Below the pieces are notes generated by a model, which saw only the letters and a list, made by a program, of their open reading frames with translations, was not told the origin of the DNA and did no database searches. The translations under genes and the position numbers were made by a program. DNA of 64,000 nucleotides, from assembly GCA_964652195.1 (NCBI GenBank), contig CAZZBB010000022.1:1-64000 (forward strand). Reading direction: 5' to 3'. Positions 44,732 through 54,943 of this stretch are shown in pieces (the stretch's first letter is position 1; every line of letters begins with the position of its first letter). This DNA comes from MSPOR6 sp964652195. GTDB lineage: Bacteria > Poribacteria > WGA-4E > WGA-3G.

Positions 44732-47700
44732 TTAAACATAATCCATTCTTGCAAACCGGTTGCCATTTTTCTTTTTTGGCTTTGTCCTATTGCTACATTT
44801 GATAGAATCTTCTCCGAACAGATTTTCTACCTGTTCAAAAACAGAATCTGTCTTCTCTATCTTATACTTAGATCCACAACGAGCAATTACTTCCCCGAAT
44901 TGTGGACTCACCAGACGCAGAACAAGATCAAGATTACCTTTGTTGGCAGACACGATCTCTCTGAATGCTTTCATTTTGTCAAGATTCTCAATATCGGCAT
45001 CCGATATTAATACTTCAACAGCACAAGTCTGTTCTTCTGCAACAGTTTCTATATCGGTAATTTCGTTGGCTTGTATTTGTCGTTCCTCTTCTTCTTCCCC
45101 AGTCTCACCGTCTGAATTCCGATTTCTTACGTTCTGATTAATCTTAACTTTACCTTCAATCCATACTATCCTTCCTTCAAAAAGCTCACCTGCTTCTTTA
45201 TATGCATCAGGAAAAACAACAACCTCTATTGAACCTTCTAAATCCTCAAACATTAGAACCGCCATCGGTTCGAGTTTTTTTGTAGTAAGACTTTTAACCT
45301 CAGTGATCATCCCCGCTACACTAACGTCGGATTCAATCGGATGCACACTAAGAGTTTGTGTGCTTGCTGTTGTATAGTATTCGATGATATCTTTATATTC
45401 TTGAAGGGGGTGTCCTGACACATAAAACCCAAGTTGATCCTTTTCCAACTTTAGTCGTTCTAAAAGTTCAAAATCGGAGGTTTCTGTGAGTACAACATTC
45501 GACGGTGGTGCTTCTTTAGCTTCTTCAAAGAGATTCATCTGACCACGGTCACGTTCCGCTTGGGCGTTCTGAGCAACTTTCAATATATTTTCTAAGTTAT
45601 CAAGGAGTTGAGCTCGATTTTCATCAAGTGAATCAAAAGCACCACAAAGAATAAGACTTTCAATAGCGCGTTTGTTGACCACTTTTGTATCCACTCGTTC
45701 ACAGAAATCTTGTAGGGATGTGAATGAGCCACCTTCTTTTCGTGCTTCAACAATTGCATCTATTGCGTTCTCACCGACGTTTTTCACTGCTACAAAACCG
45801 AAGCAGATATCGTTCCCATCTACAGCAAAATCTTTATTACTACTGTTGACGTCGGGTCGAAGCGTATTAATTTCTACATCAAGAAAGTCAGAAAGTTTCC
45901 CACATTCGGCTCTGTACCGTATAAGCTTTTCTGAAATTGCTGCTTCACTTGTCATCCTTGATGCCATAAATTCATGGGGATAGTGTGTTTTCAGATACGC
46001 CATACGGTATGCTAACATAGAATATGCAACGGTATGCGATTTGTTGAAGGCATATCCACCAAACGGAATTAACAGGTCATACATCTTTTCTGCATCTTTT
46101 TCTATAATACCGTTCTTAACCGCCCCTTCAATGAATTTCGGACGTTGTTCTTTGAGAAGATCCATCTTCTTTTTGCCCATCGCATCCCGTAGAATATCCG
46201 CCTCACCAAGTGTAAAACCTGCCATGTCACGTGCAATTTGCATTACCTGCTCCTGATAAACACAGACACCGTAAGTTTTTTGTAACGCATTTTCAAGCGA
46301 AGAGTGTATGTATTCAACATTTTCCAAGCCGTTTTTTCGATCAATGAATTGCTGTGTCATTCCACTTTCCAACGGACCTGGACGATAAAGGGCAGGAATC
46401 GCTGAGAAATCCTCAAAATTATCAGGTTTGAGTTGTGTTACAACTCGAAGCATACCGGGAGAGGATTCCAATTGGAATAATCCTTGAACCAAACCTTTAT
46501 TAATTACTGAATAGGTCTTATCATCGTCAAATGGTATATCTTCTAACTTTATATCTTTACCATGATTTGATTTAATCATATCAATGCAATCCTGAATCTG
46601 AGTCAGACTACGAACACCAAGAAAATCGAATTTAACAATACCAACATTTTCAACTGTTTTCCCTTCAAATTGTGTAGCAACCTGATCATGTTTATCCTTG
46701 AATAACGGAGCAAAATCTGTCATAGGTCCGTTTGAGACAACGATTGCAGAGGCATGGCAGGAGACATGTCGTTTCATGCCTTCAACTGCCAAACTGAGAT
46801 CCATCAGTTCCTTATTTTCAGGCTGTTCGGAAAGTGTCTTAAATTCGGGTACTTGATCCAACGCATCGTCAAGTGTGATATCTGGAGTACTTGGAATCAA
46901 TTGAGTTAACTTATTGACATTCTCCAAAGGAACATCGAGTGCTCGACCAACATCTTTGATAGATCCCTTTGCCCCCAGCGTTGAAAATGTTGCAACTTTG
47001 CCAACAGAATCGGGTCCATACTTTTCCACAAGATATTCTATAACAAAGGCACGCGTGCGATCTGAAAAGTCTATGTCAATATCAGGTGGACTTACACGTT
47101 CAAGATTCAGAAACCTTTCAAAGAGACAGTCATAATCCATTGGATTGAAGGTAATTACATCAAGCGCATAAAGCACAAGACTACCAGCAGCAGAACCCCG
47201 AGCAGTAAGTGGATATCCTTGCTGGTTGGCGAATTTGACATAGTCCCATACAATCAGGAAATAACCGGGGTAACCTGTCTTGTTAATTATGTCAAGTTCA
47301 TGCTCCAATCGTTGTTGGACCTCCGAGGAGAGTTCTCCACCCATTTTCTCTCGTAAACCTTGGACACAAAGTTCCTTTAGGTAACTCTCATTTGTATGTC
47401 CTTCTGGAACCTCATATTTCGGCATTATACTCTGACCGTAATCAAGTTTAAGATTACATCGATTTGCTATTTCAACAGTGTTACTGATAGCTTCAGGTGG
47501 GAAATCTTTGAGGACTTCCCGCATCTCATCTACATTCTTAAAATAAAAATGATTGTCAAACTGCATTCGATCAGCGTCATTTACAGTTTTCTTTGTCTGG
47601 ATACAGAGAAGAACATCGTGCATTCTATGGTCAGATTTTCTAAGGTAATGACAATCGTTGGTGCCAACAAGAGGAAGGTTGAATTCTCGCGCTAAATCGA

Positions 47701-48271
47701 CCATGATCGGGTAAGCTTCAAGTTCCTTGTCGATATAATGGTTTTGCACTTCAACATAGAGGTTCCGTTCTCCCATTATGTCAACCAGAGTTTTGAAATT
47801 TTGGATTCCTTCTTCACGTTTGTTGGAGGAAAGGAGTTGGGGAACTTGTCCTTGGATGCAACCTGTCAGTGCAATTATCCCTTCACGGTGTTCACGTAAT
47901 TTCTCCATGTCTATACGCGGTTTACTGTAGAAACCTTCGGTATAACCAAGCGATACCAATTCAAGGAGGTTTTGATAGCCAGCAGCATTCTCTACAAGTA
48001 GAGTTAAATGGTAAGGATTACCTTGTTCTTTGCCACGTTCTAACCGAGAACCAGGTGCGACATATACCTCGCATCCAACAATCGGATTTACACCCGCTTC
48101 TTCCGCAGTTTTGTAAAACTCCCACGCACCGAACATATTACCGTGATCGGTGAGTGCAACGCCGGGAGCACTATTCTCAACTGCCCACTGGATCATATCG
48201 GTAATGCGACATGCTCCGTCAAGCATACTGTATTCGCTATGGTTGTGTAAATGGACAAAATCCGATGACAT
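44732..48271 (-). CDS. dnaE: DNA polymerase III alpha subunit
   Basis: The 1179-residue replicative polymerase has an N-terminal PHP domain (about 5-210; 'VHLHNHSEYSMLDG', 'A-L-T-D-H-G'), the catalytic palm with PDIDIDFSDR (396-405) as two of the three metal-binding Asp, the fingers/HhH region, an OB domain ('VSVAGMITEVKSLTTKK', about 980-1000) and a C-terminal tail-binding region. AGGAGG lies 5 nt before the ATG. Length matches standard DnaE1. No proofreading exonuclease domain is inserted, so this is the DnaE and not the PolC type. The aldo/keto reductase gene follows. Confidence 0.97.
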   Translation of the reverse strand: MSSDFVHLHNHSEYSMLDGACRITDMIQWAVENSAPGVALTDHGNMFGAWEFYKTAEEAGVNPIVGCEVYVAPGSRLERGKEQGNPYHLTLLVENAAGYQNLLELVSLGYTEGFYSKPRIDMEKLREHREGIIALTGCIQGQVPQLLSSNKREEGIQNFKTLVDIMGERNLYVEVQNHYIDKELEAYPIMVDLAREFNLPLVGTNDCHYLRKSDHRMHDVLLCIQTKKTVNDADRMQFDNHFYFKNVDEMREVLKDFPPEAISNTVEIANRCNLKLDYGQSIMPKYEVPEGHTNESYLKELCVQGLREKMGGELSSEVQQRLEHELDIINKTGYPGYFLIVWDYVKFANQQGYPLTARGSAAGSLVLYALDVITFNPMDYDCLFERFLNLERVSPPDIDIDFSDRTRAFVIEYLVEKYGPDSVGKVATFSTLGAKGSIKDVGRALDVPLENVNKLTQLIPSTPDITLDDALDQVPEFKTLSEQPENKELMDLSLAVEGMKRHVSCHASAIVVSNGPMTDFAPLFKDKHDQVATQFEGKTVENVGIVKFDFLGVRSLTQIQDCIDMIKSNHGKDIKLEDIPFDDDKTYSVINKGLVQGLFQLESSPGMLRVVTQLKPDNFEDFSAIPALYRPGPLESGMTQQFIDRKNGLENVEYIHSSLENALQKTYGVCVYQEQVMQIARDMAGFTLGEADILRDAMGKKKMDLLKEQRPKFIEGAVKNGIIEKDAEKMYDLLIPFGGYAFNKSHTVAYSMLAYRMAYLKTHYPHEFMASRMTSEAAISEKLIRYRAECGKLSDFLDVEINTLRPDVNSSNKDFAVDGNDICFGFVAVKNVGENAIDAIVEARKEGGSFTSLQDFCERVDTKVVNKRAIESLILCGAFDSLDENRAQLLDNLENILKVAQNAQAERDRGQMNLFEEAKEAPPSNVVLTETSDFELLERLKLEKDQLGFYVSGHPLQEYKDIIEYYTTASTQTLSVHPIESDVSVAGMITEVKSLTTKKLEPMAVLMFEDLEGSIEVVVFPDAYKEAGELFEGRIVWIEGKVKINQNVRNRNSDGETGEEEEERQIQANEITDIETVAEEQTCAVEVLISDADIENLDKMKAFREIVSANKGNLDLVLRLVSPQFGEVIARCGSKYKIEKTDSVFEQVENLFGEDSIKCSNRTKPKKKNGNRFARMDYV

Positions 48272-48658
48272 GGAACCTCCTGCTTATATGTGATTATGTG
48301 TGTTTTAAGGTTAAAAAGATGGTTAGATTTTAATCAATATCTCTAAATTATCATATCTAATTATAACAGAAAATTCGTAAAAAATGGTACAAGAAAAATG
48401 CAAAATGATATGGAGATTGTTCAGATTATGCAAAATAAATTGAGGTGTATTTTAGAGAAATTAAGATCTTAATGTGAGCACAATGGGCGAAGATGCAGGA
48501 AGGGGAAGTCGAGAAATAACAGGTGTTTTTTATAATAATTAGAGAATAAATTTAGACATTGTAGTATAGGGTGCTTACCCCATAATATACGAATTTACCT
48601 AAAAACAGTATAACTTATCACGAAGGGTGGTGGGAAAACTTAATCTGTTCAATTGTGT
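48272..48658. other. 387-bp gap between dnaE and the TolC-like gene
   Basis: AT-rich DNA with no credible frame. It contains a perfect 14-bp palindrome ATTAAGATCTTAAT (48460-48473). The dnaE promoter must lie at its left side, but I could not pick out a convincing -35/-10 pair. No repeat family from the rest of the window is present. Confidence 0.5.
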
Positions 48659-50068
48659 TTACTCAATCCATGCCATTGTTTCGCGTAATCTTTCTTTTGC
48701 TTTTGCATAGTCTCGTCTGGCTTGATAAGACACTCGTTGTGCTTCTGTGAATTGTGCCTGTGCCTGAAAAGCATCGTTAAATGTTAATCCTCGGTATCCA
48801 GGTATTTCAACCGTGACTTCATCCAAGACTCGCTCTATAGTGCGTAATTGTTGTTCAAAGATCTTAACGCGTTTCTGTTCTATTTCCATCCGTTCTTTCG
48901 CATTTGCTACTTCCCGGTAATCACGCCGTACTGCCACCTTGATTAACTTGGCTATTTCTATATATTCTAATTGGAGACGTTCCAATTCAGCAAGTTCTGC
49001 TGAACGAAGGTTTTCAGTCTTTTTGCCATCGTATAACGGAATATTGATATTGAAACGAAGTTCCCAACCATCTTGTGTTCGAGGGTTTATTTCAAATGGA
49101 CTCGGTAGATTGCCTTCCCGATTAAGAATCGCAGGATCATACAATGCCTTTGCATCCCATGTATTATTCTGTTGGTGTTGTTCCAATAGTAGGTGTAGAT
49201 CTCTATAACGTGCTTCAGCAGAGAGATTAGGAAATCTGTTCCATATTGTCTCTGCAACCAATCGTTCTTGCCGAATAATATCACCTTGTAAGTCTTGCAG
49301 ATCAAGTCGATTTGTAAGTGCAAGTTCAACTGCTTCTTCCAATGTCACTTCGTCGTCAGTGAGTGGTTGAGATAGAGAAACCTGTGCAAGTGGATCTAAC
49401 CCAGTAAGACGGATAAGTTCTGCAGTATCAACATCAAGTCTACGTTGTAGTCTGTTTAGTGAAAGCTGTTGTTCAGATAGTTCAAGTTCCGTATTGAGTC
49501 GACTAAGAAAAGGGATACGTTTTTCTTTATGTTTGATTTGAGTTCCCTTTAGCTTCTTTTGTAGTTCTACCTCAATTGCTTGTCGTTGTGTAATTTCCTC
49601 TTGTGTAAGTGTAATGTCATGCCAGAGATTTCGCACAGCATGAACAGTTTCCTTCTTTACTCTTTCGTACTCAATTTCTGCCTTACGTACCTGTTCATGT
49701 GCATTATCAAGTCCGTCTGGTATTTCACCGAATTGTGCAAAGAGAAAACTCATTTGGGCACGAGTGAGATAATCTCTATCTTCAAAATCACCATCTTTTT
49801 GCCGTTTATATTCACTTGTAATACCGACCTGAGGCAAGTATACTGCTTTGGATACACCAAGGTTTGCCTTCGCTCGTTGCACTACTTTTTCTGCTTTTTT
49901 AACTGCTTCGTTGTTTTGTAAGGCGAGTTCTATGGCACGCGTTGCCTGAAGTGAAACCATTTCTTGAGCAGGTACATCACCAATTCCACTAAACATGAAC
50001 ATAGTGTTTACAAACAAAATAAAAAATAAATTATGATAATCACACAGATGTGTAATCCTTTTGGGCAT
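48659..50068 (-). CDS. TolC-family outer-membrane efflux protein
   Basis: Starting at the ATG whose first base is 50068 (GGAG 8 nt upstream) gives 469 residues; longer in-frame starts exist to 50101. A signal peptide (about 11-35, 'G-D-V-P-A-Q-E') precedes two OEP repeats with long amphipathic helices ('ALQNNEAVKKAEKVVQRAKANLG', split here by the hydrophilic turns) and the paired 'A-x-x-x-L-x-x-L-x-G' strands. TolC proteins form trimeric channels across the outer membrane and periplasm. It is the last gene of the minus-strand export cluster, 40 bp after the NEW3 gene, so it is the likely exit duct for that system. Confidence 0.85.
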   Translation of the reverse strand: MPKRITHLCDYHNLFFILFVNTMFMFSGIGDVPAQEMVSLQATRAIELALQNNEAVKKAEKVVQRAKANLGVSKAVYLPQVGITSEYKRQKDGDFEDRDYLTRAQMSFLFAQFGEIPDGLDNAHEQVRKAEIEYERVKKETVHAVRNLWHDITLTQEEITQRQAIEVELQKKLKGTQIKHKEKRIPFLSRLNTELELSEQQLSLNRLQRRLDVDTAELIRLTGLDPLAQVSLSQPLTDDEVTLEEAVELALTNRLDLQDLQGDIIRQERLVAETIWNRFPNLSAEARYRDLHLLLEQHQQNNTWDAKALYDPAILNREGNLPSPFEINPRTQDGWELRFNINIPLYDGKKTENLRSAELAELERLQLEYIEIAKLIKVAVRRDYREVANAKERMEIEQKRVKIFEQQLRTIERVLDEVTVEIPGYRGLTFNDAFQAQAQFTEAQRVSYQARRDYAKAKERLRETMAWIE

Positions 50069-50108
50069 TTCTATCTCCATTTTGGGAATAGTTGTCAACA
50101 ATTAGACT

Positions 50109-52445
50109 TTATCGTCGACTAATTCGGACTGTGACAATAACAATACCAATCATTATAAGTATCAATGCACCAACCAACATTGTTGTTATTGATAATTGTG
50201 ATTTTGATTCAATCAGTATTGTGATGGAACGGTCGCGTGCTTCAAATTCTCGATTATCAACGGTCACCTCAGCGGTTAACTTTGCTTGATATTCACCCAC
50301 ACTAATATCGCCTGGAGGATTTAGTGTTAGTTGTATTTCTTTTTCCTCGTTCCGTTGAAGTGATCCAATGACTTCATTAGGTGTTACTGTGTATTTCCAA
50401 TCTGGATTAACATCCACAATCATGCGAAGATCAATAAGATCGCGTGTACCGATGTTCTTCAACTTGGCAGTCATGTTAACTTGCTCACCGATTTTTATCG
50501 TCTGAAACGCATTTTGAACAGATACCTCAATCTCCGGTACTCCTTTCGGAATTAATTCAAAACGTTCAACGCCACCTTGTATACTGGCAATCTTTTCATC
50601 TGGTAAATCTAACCGATTATTAACTCCTCCAAGTTCATTCGCTTCTGTTTCATCAACCACAGCAACATAGAACTCAAGGGTATTGTCAAGGTAGGTCGCA
50701 TCCAGTTCTTCCGGTAGATACACAATTAATGACAGGTTTCGCTTAGATTGTTCTTGTGTAAATTTTACTTGAGATTGACGGGATTTTGTTTCCGGGTCTT
50801 GGAATTCAAACGAGAGACGATTCAACAGGTTGATGACACGCAACTGGAATGTGTTTTCTGTTTCTGCCAACCTATCCAAGGTCAAGTCGTAGGTTACACT
50901 GCTACCCAAATTCCCTTCCTGAGAAAACCTTAACGAACTGACATTTACAACATCCAATGCAGATTCTTTCTGAAGATAGATCAGACGCATATCAGGTTCA
51001 GCAAGTTCAGGATACTTCATTGATACCTTTAGACTATCAACGTCTTTCTGAAGTTGGAATGTTAAATCTACTGTCTCATTGTACCCGAGTACCGGGATTT
51101 TCTCTTCATACGGTTTTACGATATTTGTGCTGTCTACTGCATCAAGTAAAGAGACATATATAGAGCGAATTTCATTTGCTGCAGCAATTTCTTCAGGAGT
51201 AGCATTACTTGGCATTGCCTCTGTTGTTGATGTATTCTTCAGTTGAATAGTTACCATCATTTGGTTCTCAATTCGGAATTTCTTAGCGCTGAGAATTGAA
51301 ATGTGACGGGTGTCTTCTTCAAGGTGAATTTTATACGGATATTCCCTATCTAAGTATCTTAGATTAACCGTGAGACTATCCACGTTGCGTCGTAGTTCAA
51401 AATCAAGTGTCTTTTTTTGTCCATCTTTTAATGTCGGAATACGGAATTCATAAGGGAAACCGATAATAGCTGCATTCTCATCTTTGATAGAAACATAGAC
51501 ATTGTTAATTTCTTGGGCAGTGTTAACGTTAGTCTCTTCGGTTTCATCCTTCACCGCGCCATAAGTCAGAACAATTTCAATACGTCTACGATCACCTTCT
51601 TTATAACGCCTTGTTGAAACGACAGAGATATATGGATCTTCCTGTTTTAGATGTATATTGCGTTCATCTGTTGTATCAAGGTATTTTAAATGGACTACAA
51701 CATCCCGCACATCTTCTTTGATAAGTTCAAATTCCAAAGTAGTAGATTCATCCTCTTTGAGTGTCTTGATACGCCGTTCGTAGGGTTCAGCAATTATCGC
51801 TCCACCTGAACCAAATCCCTCTTTTTCTTTTATTGATACGAAGATATCATCAATCTGTGCACTAATCACGATATCTCGTCCCATAACTTTGGAACTCTCA
51901 ACTAATTTTACAGGTAATGAACTGTTTTGAAGTGTAATTGAAAACATTTCACGACCCTCACGAGATTCATAAAGACGTGTGCTCTCAACAGTAATGTGCC
52001 AAGCATTTTTGAGTGAATCTAATTCTACTTTCTGTAGATTTAGTTTAGCTTTTTCATGTTCGGAAACAGCACTTTCATAAGCCTCATCAGCATTGTTCAC
52101 TTCAGCTACAGTGATGATATTGTTCTCCTCTTCAACCATCTTTCGTAAGTTATCAAGTTCAACCTTTTTCTTATTCATAAGGTTTTCCGCCAATTCCATC
52201 TCTAAACGTGCAGTTTCAATAAGGATTTGACGGCTTTGCTCATCTCTGGTTTTTGTAGCATTCACATCGCTTGCTGGTTCTTCAGATTCTTCTGCCAACA
52301 CAAAGTGCTGTACTATCCCTATTAAGACGACGCAAACCAGTATAGAAAATATAATTCGCAAGGCTCTTCCCCAATTAGTGTAATTCACAGTTTGGTGATA
52401 AAGTAAGTGATATTTGGTTTTACGGACTGGTGTCTTCTGATGGTT
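50109..52445 (-). CDS. Large membrane-anchored NEW3-domain protein with coiled coil and threefold repeat
   Basis: I start at the ATG at 52445, overlapping the ATPase gene by 26 bp, giving 778 residues. Layout: one membrane helix (about 31-53), a long charged coiled coil (about 66-150), three copies of a beta unit of about 100-120 residues ('IYVSIKDE', 'P-Y-E-x-x-I-P-x-L', 'D-V-D-S-L-x-V', 'Y-L-D', 'I-H-L'), a NEW3 domain (about 640-745: 'G-E-Q-V-N-M-T-A-K-L-K-N-I-G') and a last membrane helix (about 750-773). Placed between the ATPase and TolC genes, it could take the periplasmic adaptor place, but it is not an HlyD/MFP protein. I do not recognise the repeat unit. Confidence 0.75.
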   Translation of the reverse strand, partial: NHQKTPVRKTKYHLLYHQTVNYTNWGRALRIIFSILVCVVLIGIVQHFVLAEESEEPASDVNATKTRDEQSRQILIETARLEMELAENLMNKKKVELDNLRKMVEEENNIITVAEVNNADEAYESAVSEHEKAKLNLQKVELDSLKNAWHITVESTRLYESREGREMFSITLQNSSLPVKLVESSKVMGRDIVISAQIDDIFVSIKEKEGFGSGGAIIAEPYERRIKTLKEDESTTLEFELIKEDVRDVVVHLKYLDTTDERNIHLKQEDPYISVVSTRRYKEGDRRRIEIVLTYGAVKDETEETNVNTAQEINNVYVSIKDENAAIIGFPYEFRIPTLKDGQKKTLDFELRRNVDSLTVNLRYLDREYPYKIHLEEDTRHISILSAKKFRIENQMMVTIQLKNTSTTEAMPSNATPEEIAAANEIRSIYVSLLDAVDSTNIVKPYEEKIPVLGYNETVDLTFQLQKDVDSLKVSMKYPELAEPDMRLIYLQKESALDVVNVSSLRFSQEGNLGSSVTYDLTLDRLAETENTFQLRVINLLNRLSFEFQDPETKSRQSQVKFTQEQSKRNLSLIVYLPEELDATYLDNTLEFYVAVVDETEANELGGVNNRLDLPDEKIASIQGGVERFELIPKGVPEIEVSVQNAFQTIKIGEQVNMTAKLKNIGTRDLIDLRMIVDVNPDWKYTVTPNEVIGSLQRNEEKEIQLTLNPPGDISVGEYQAKLTAEVTVDNREFEARDRSITILIESKSQLSITTMLVGALILIMIGIVIVTVRISRR

Positions 52446-53154
52446 CATATCCAGCCACATAGTGCAGATATAGTGCTTCAAGATCAGCATCTTGGATTTC
52501 ATCTCGGGATAATTCTTGTTCAAGATTTCCCTGTACAAGAATTCCGATTCTGTCCGCAATTTCTTTTGCACGGAAGATATCGTGGGTAGACATAAAGATA
52601 GCTTTCCCTTCCTCTTTTAATTCACGCAATAGATTCAGGAAATCCGCACCACCTTTAGGATCAAGTCCGGAAGTTGGCTCATCAAGCAATACCGCTTGTG
52701 CGTCTTTCATAATGGCAATCGCGATCCCCAGGCGTTGACGCATTCCTTTTGAAAATGTCTTTACTCGTCTCGTAAATGCTTCTTTAGGTAATCCAACTCT
52801 TTCGAGTGTAGCATCCAACTCATCGTTTGACACCTTCTTTTTACCACCTAATTTAGCGAAAAAGGATAAGTTCTGACGCGCAGTAAAATTCCTGTAGAGT
52901 TCAACGTTTTCAGAAACATAAGCAAGATGTTTTTTTGCTTCCAATGGGAACTTAGGGATTTCAATGTCACCCACCAGGGCAGTACCACTTGTGGGTTCAA
53001 TGAAATTCAATAACATGGATATAGTTGTGCTTTTGCCTGCACCGTTTGCTCCCAGAACAACATAGATTTCCCCATCTTCGACTTTTAGGTTTAGTTTGTT
53101 GACAGCTAAAACTTCCTCGTTATAGACTTTGGTTAGTTCGCGCGTTTCTAACAT
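52420..53154 (-). CDS. ABC-2 transporter ATP-binding protein
   Basis: The 244-residue ATPase has Walker A GANGAGKST (about 34-42), signature 'F-S-K-G-M-R-Q-R-L', Walker B 'A-V-L-L-D-E-P' and the switch 'M-S-T-H-D'. It is of the NatA/CcmA/NosF group that pairs with ABC-2 permeases. AGGAG precedes the ATG. It is the only ATPase in an array of at least six ABC-2 permease genes, so it probably energises several of them, most directly the two at 53380-56362. Its end overlaps the NEW3 gene. Confidence 0.92.
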   Translation of the reverse strand: MLETRELTKVYNEEVLAVNKLNLKVEDGEIYVVLGANGAGKSTTISMLLNFIEPTSGTALVGDIEIPKFPLEAKKHLAYVSENVELYRNFTARQNLSFFAKLGGKKKVSNDELDATLERVGLPKEAFTRRVKTFSKGMRQRLGIAIAIMKDAQAVLLDEPTSGLDPKGGADFLNLLRELKEEGKAIFMSTHDIFRAKEIADRIGILVQGNLEQELSRDEIQDADLEALYLHYVAGYEPSEDTSP

Positions 53155-53379
53155 TTGGTACTCCTTGTAATTTTGTGTTCATTCAGGACATTCAAGCTAC
53201 ATTAACTTATGTTGCTTAGACGCGTTTTATGGTATATAGGTTGCAATTAATTTTAATGATGTGGTTTGTCCTTAAGCAATCCACAGTCCCGACACTTGTT
53301 ATTGAGATAATTCTTTCCTGAAAAAATCAGAAAAATGTCATGTGCGGTTAGTTTTGTTAGTACACAACTGGTTCCTATT

Positions 53380-54792
53380 TCAAATATCCGAACGGAAAAA
53401 TTTCAGAAACGCCACAGTTGTCAACACAACTGCTAAGAAGCAGAGCAAGAGTAGATCTGTGAAGGAGTGGCGAAGGGTTTCTGGTAAAGGGGTTTCTATG
53501 ATGTCTGGCGGTGGAGCGATTTTTTTCGATTCGGAAGGTTGACTTGATGTGAATCGCATTATTGCTGCAAACTGGTCATCTGCAATTTCACTAAAATACT
53601 CCTCCTCAAGTTGGTTATAATAAAGAGTGCCTGTTTGAAAATAGGTGTTTCTTTTGATTCTTCCGGTCTCTGCTAAATTCATGACGAGATATGTGAGCGA
53701 AGACGTCGGTGTGATTCGTGAAATGGTTTCTCCTACCGATTCTTGTCGCTTTTTTTCACGTTCATACTCGCGTTCCACTTTTTCAACCTGTTCCTGAAAT
53801 TTCTGTCGATATTCTGCATCAATCGGTTTTCTGATTTCAGCGATTTTAGTGGCATTCTTATTAAAGTCAAATGAAGTCCCCAAAGTTTCAATAATTTTTT
53901 TCACGACTATTGCATCCTTTTCTTTATTGAGATTGTTCCGTATTGCAGTTTTTTCCATATAGACGCTTTGCACAGCGCGTGTCGGTGCAATGAGTTTGGC
54001 GGTTAGAAATCCAACGCGTGGCGTAATTAAAACTGCAAGCACCCACACTGTAAAGGCGACAATGAGTGCTGTCTTGGAATTATCTAAAAAAGTAGAAATT
54101 ACTGTTCCTATTGCAAAAAATACACCTATGTAGAGCAACGAAACTAAAGTCAAACTGAGCACGCGTAGAAAAATGTCAGACTCGCCCAAAGGAAATCCTT
54201 GTGAGACAATTATGAGCAAACCTAAGAGAAACGATACAAGGAACGGAACAACAAAAACAATGTATCCACCAATCAGTTTGCTCCACAAAAATAGATCTCG
54301 GGAGAGAGCGTTTGCCAAGGTAATCCGAAGTGTGCCTGCTTCTCTTTCACCGGCGACAGCATCAAACGTAAACAATAGTGCCAGCAGACTAAAGACAGTA
54401 CTGGCGACAAACAGGAAATCAAGGTTTCCCAAAGCTGAGGAGAGAGGCGCATCTGCGGTTGAAGCTGAACCTTGCTTTACACCATTGCGTGTCATGCCAA
54501 GATAACTCGGAAGGGACTCCTCTAAACCTTTCGCAAACACGCTTAAAGGCGTCGGTTCAAGAAAGAGTTTAGAAACTTCCAAGTCCGGGGCTGGGGTATC
54601 TGGTGGCTTTTCCTCATCTTCTGCTCCAGAAAGTTTGATTGATTCCTGGTAATTTATCTGGTTTTGTAGGTAAGTGTGGTAATTAATGTGCAGAGTAAGT
54701 GGAACAAGCAAGAGACACATCAAAAGCAATGCTACAAAACGAACGCTTAGGATATGATGCATTATCTCTTTTCGAATCAGTGTCATTAACAT
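53380..54792 (-). CDS. ABC-2 type permease, class C (copy C')
   Basis: The 470-residue permease has helix 1 near residues 17-34, a large extracytoplasmic loop (about 35-125), then five more helices with the conserved cytoplasmic 'FTFDAVAGEREAGTLR' segment (about 139-160), a second soluble loop (about 280-400, Lys/Glu-rich) and a terminal helix ending 'L-K-F-F-R-S-D-I'. This is the NosY/DUF3526-like ABC-2 form. It is very similar to the gene just upstream (54944-56362). AAGGAAA precedes the ATG. The 225-bp gap before the ATPase shows no gene. Confidence 0.88.
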   Translation of the reverse strand: MLMTLIRKEIMHHILSVRFVALLLMCLLLVPLTLHINYHTYLQNQINYQESIKLSGAEDEEKPPDTPAPDLEVSKLFLEPTPLSVFAKGLEESLPSYLGMTRNGVKQGSASTADAPLSSALGNLDFLFVASTVFSLLALLFTFDAVAGEREAGTLRITLANALSRDLFLWSKLIGGYIVFVVPFLVSFLLGLLIIVSQGFPLGESDIFLRVLSLTLVSLLYIGVFFAIGTVISTFLDNSKTALIVAFTVWVLAVLITPRVGFLTAKLIAPTRAVQSVYMEKTAIRNNLNKEKDAIVVKKIIETLGTSFDFNKNATKIAEIRKPIDAEYRQKFQEQVEKVEREYEREKKRQESVGETISRITPTSSLTYLVMNLAETGRIKRNTYFQTGTLYYNQLEEEYFSEIADDQFAAIMRFTSSQPSESKKIAPPPDIIETPLPETLRHSFTDLLLLCFLAVVLTTVAFLKFFRSDI

Positions 54793-54943
54793 GTTGAATT
54801 TCCTTTATTTTGCATTTATCTAATTTGTGTGATCTTATGCGATAGGGTTGTTTTCAGCACTTATACAAATGACTCTGGTAAAAGTTGCATCTATTTCACA
54901 CCAAGCGTTTTGGAAATGCTACGGTTTATCACAATTTGCTGTG

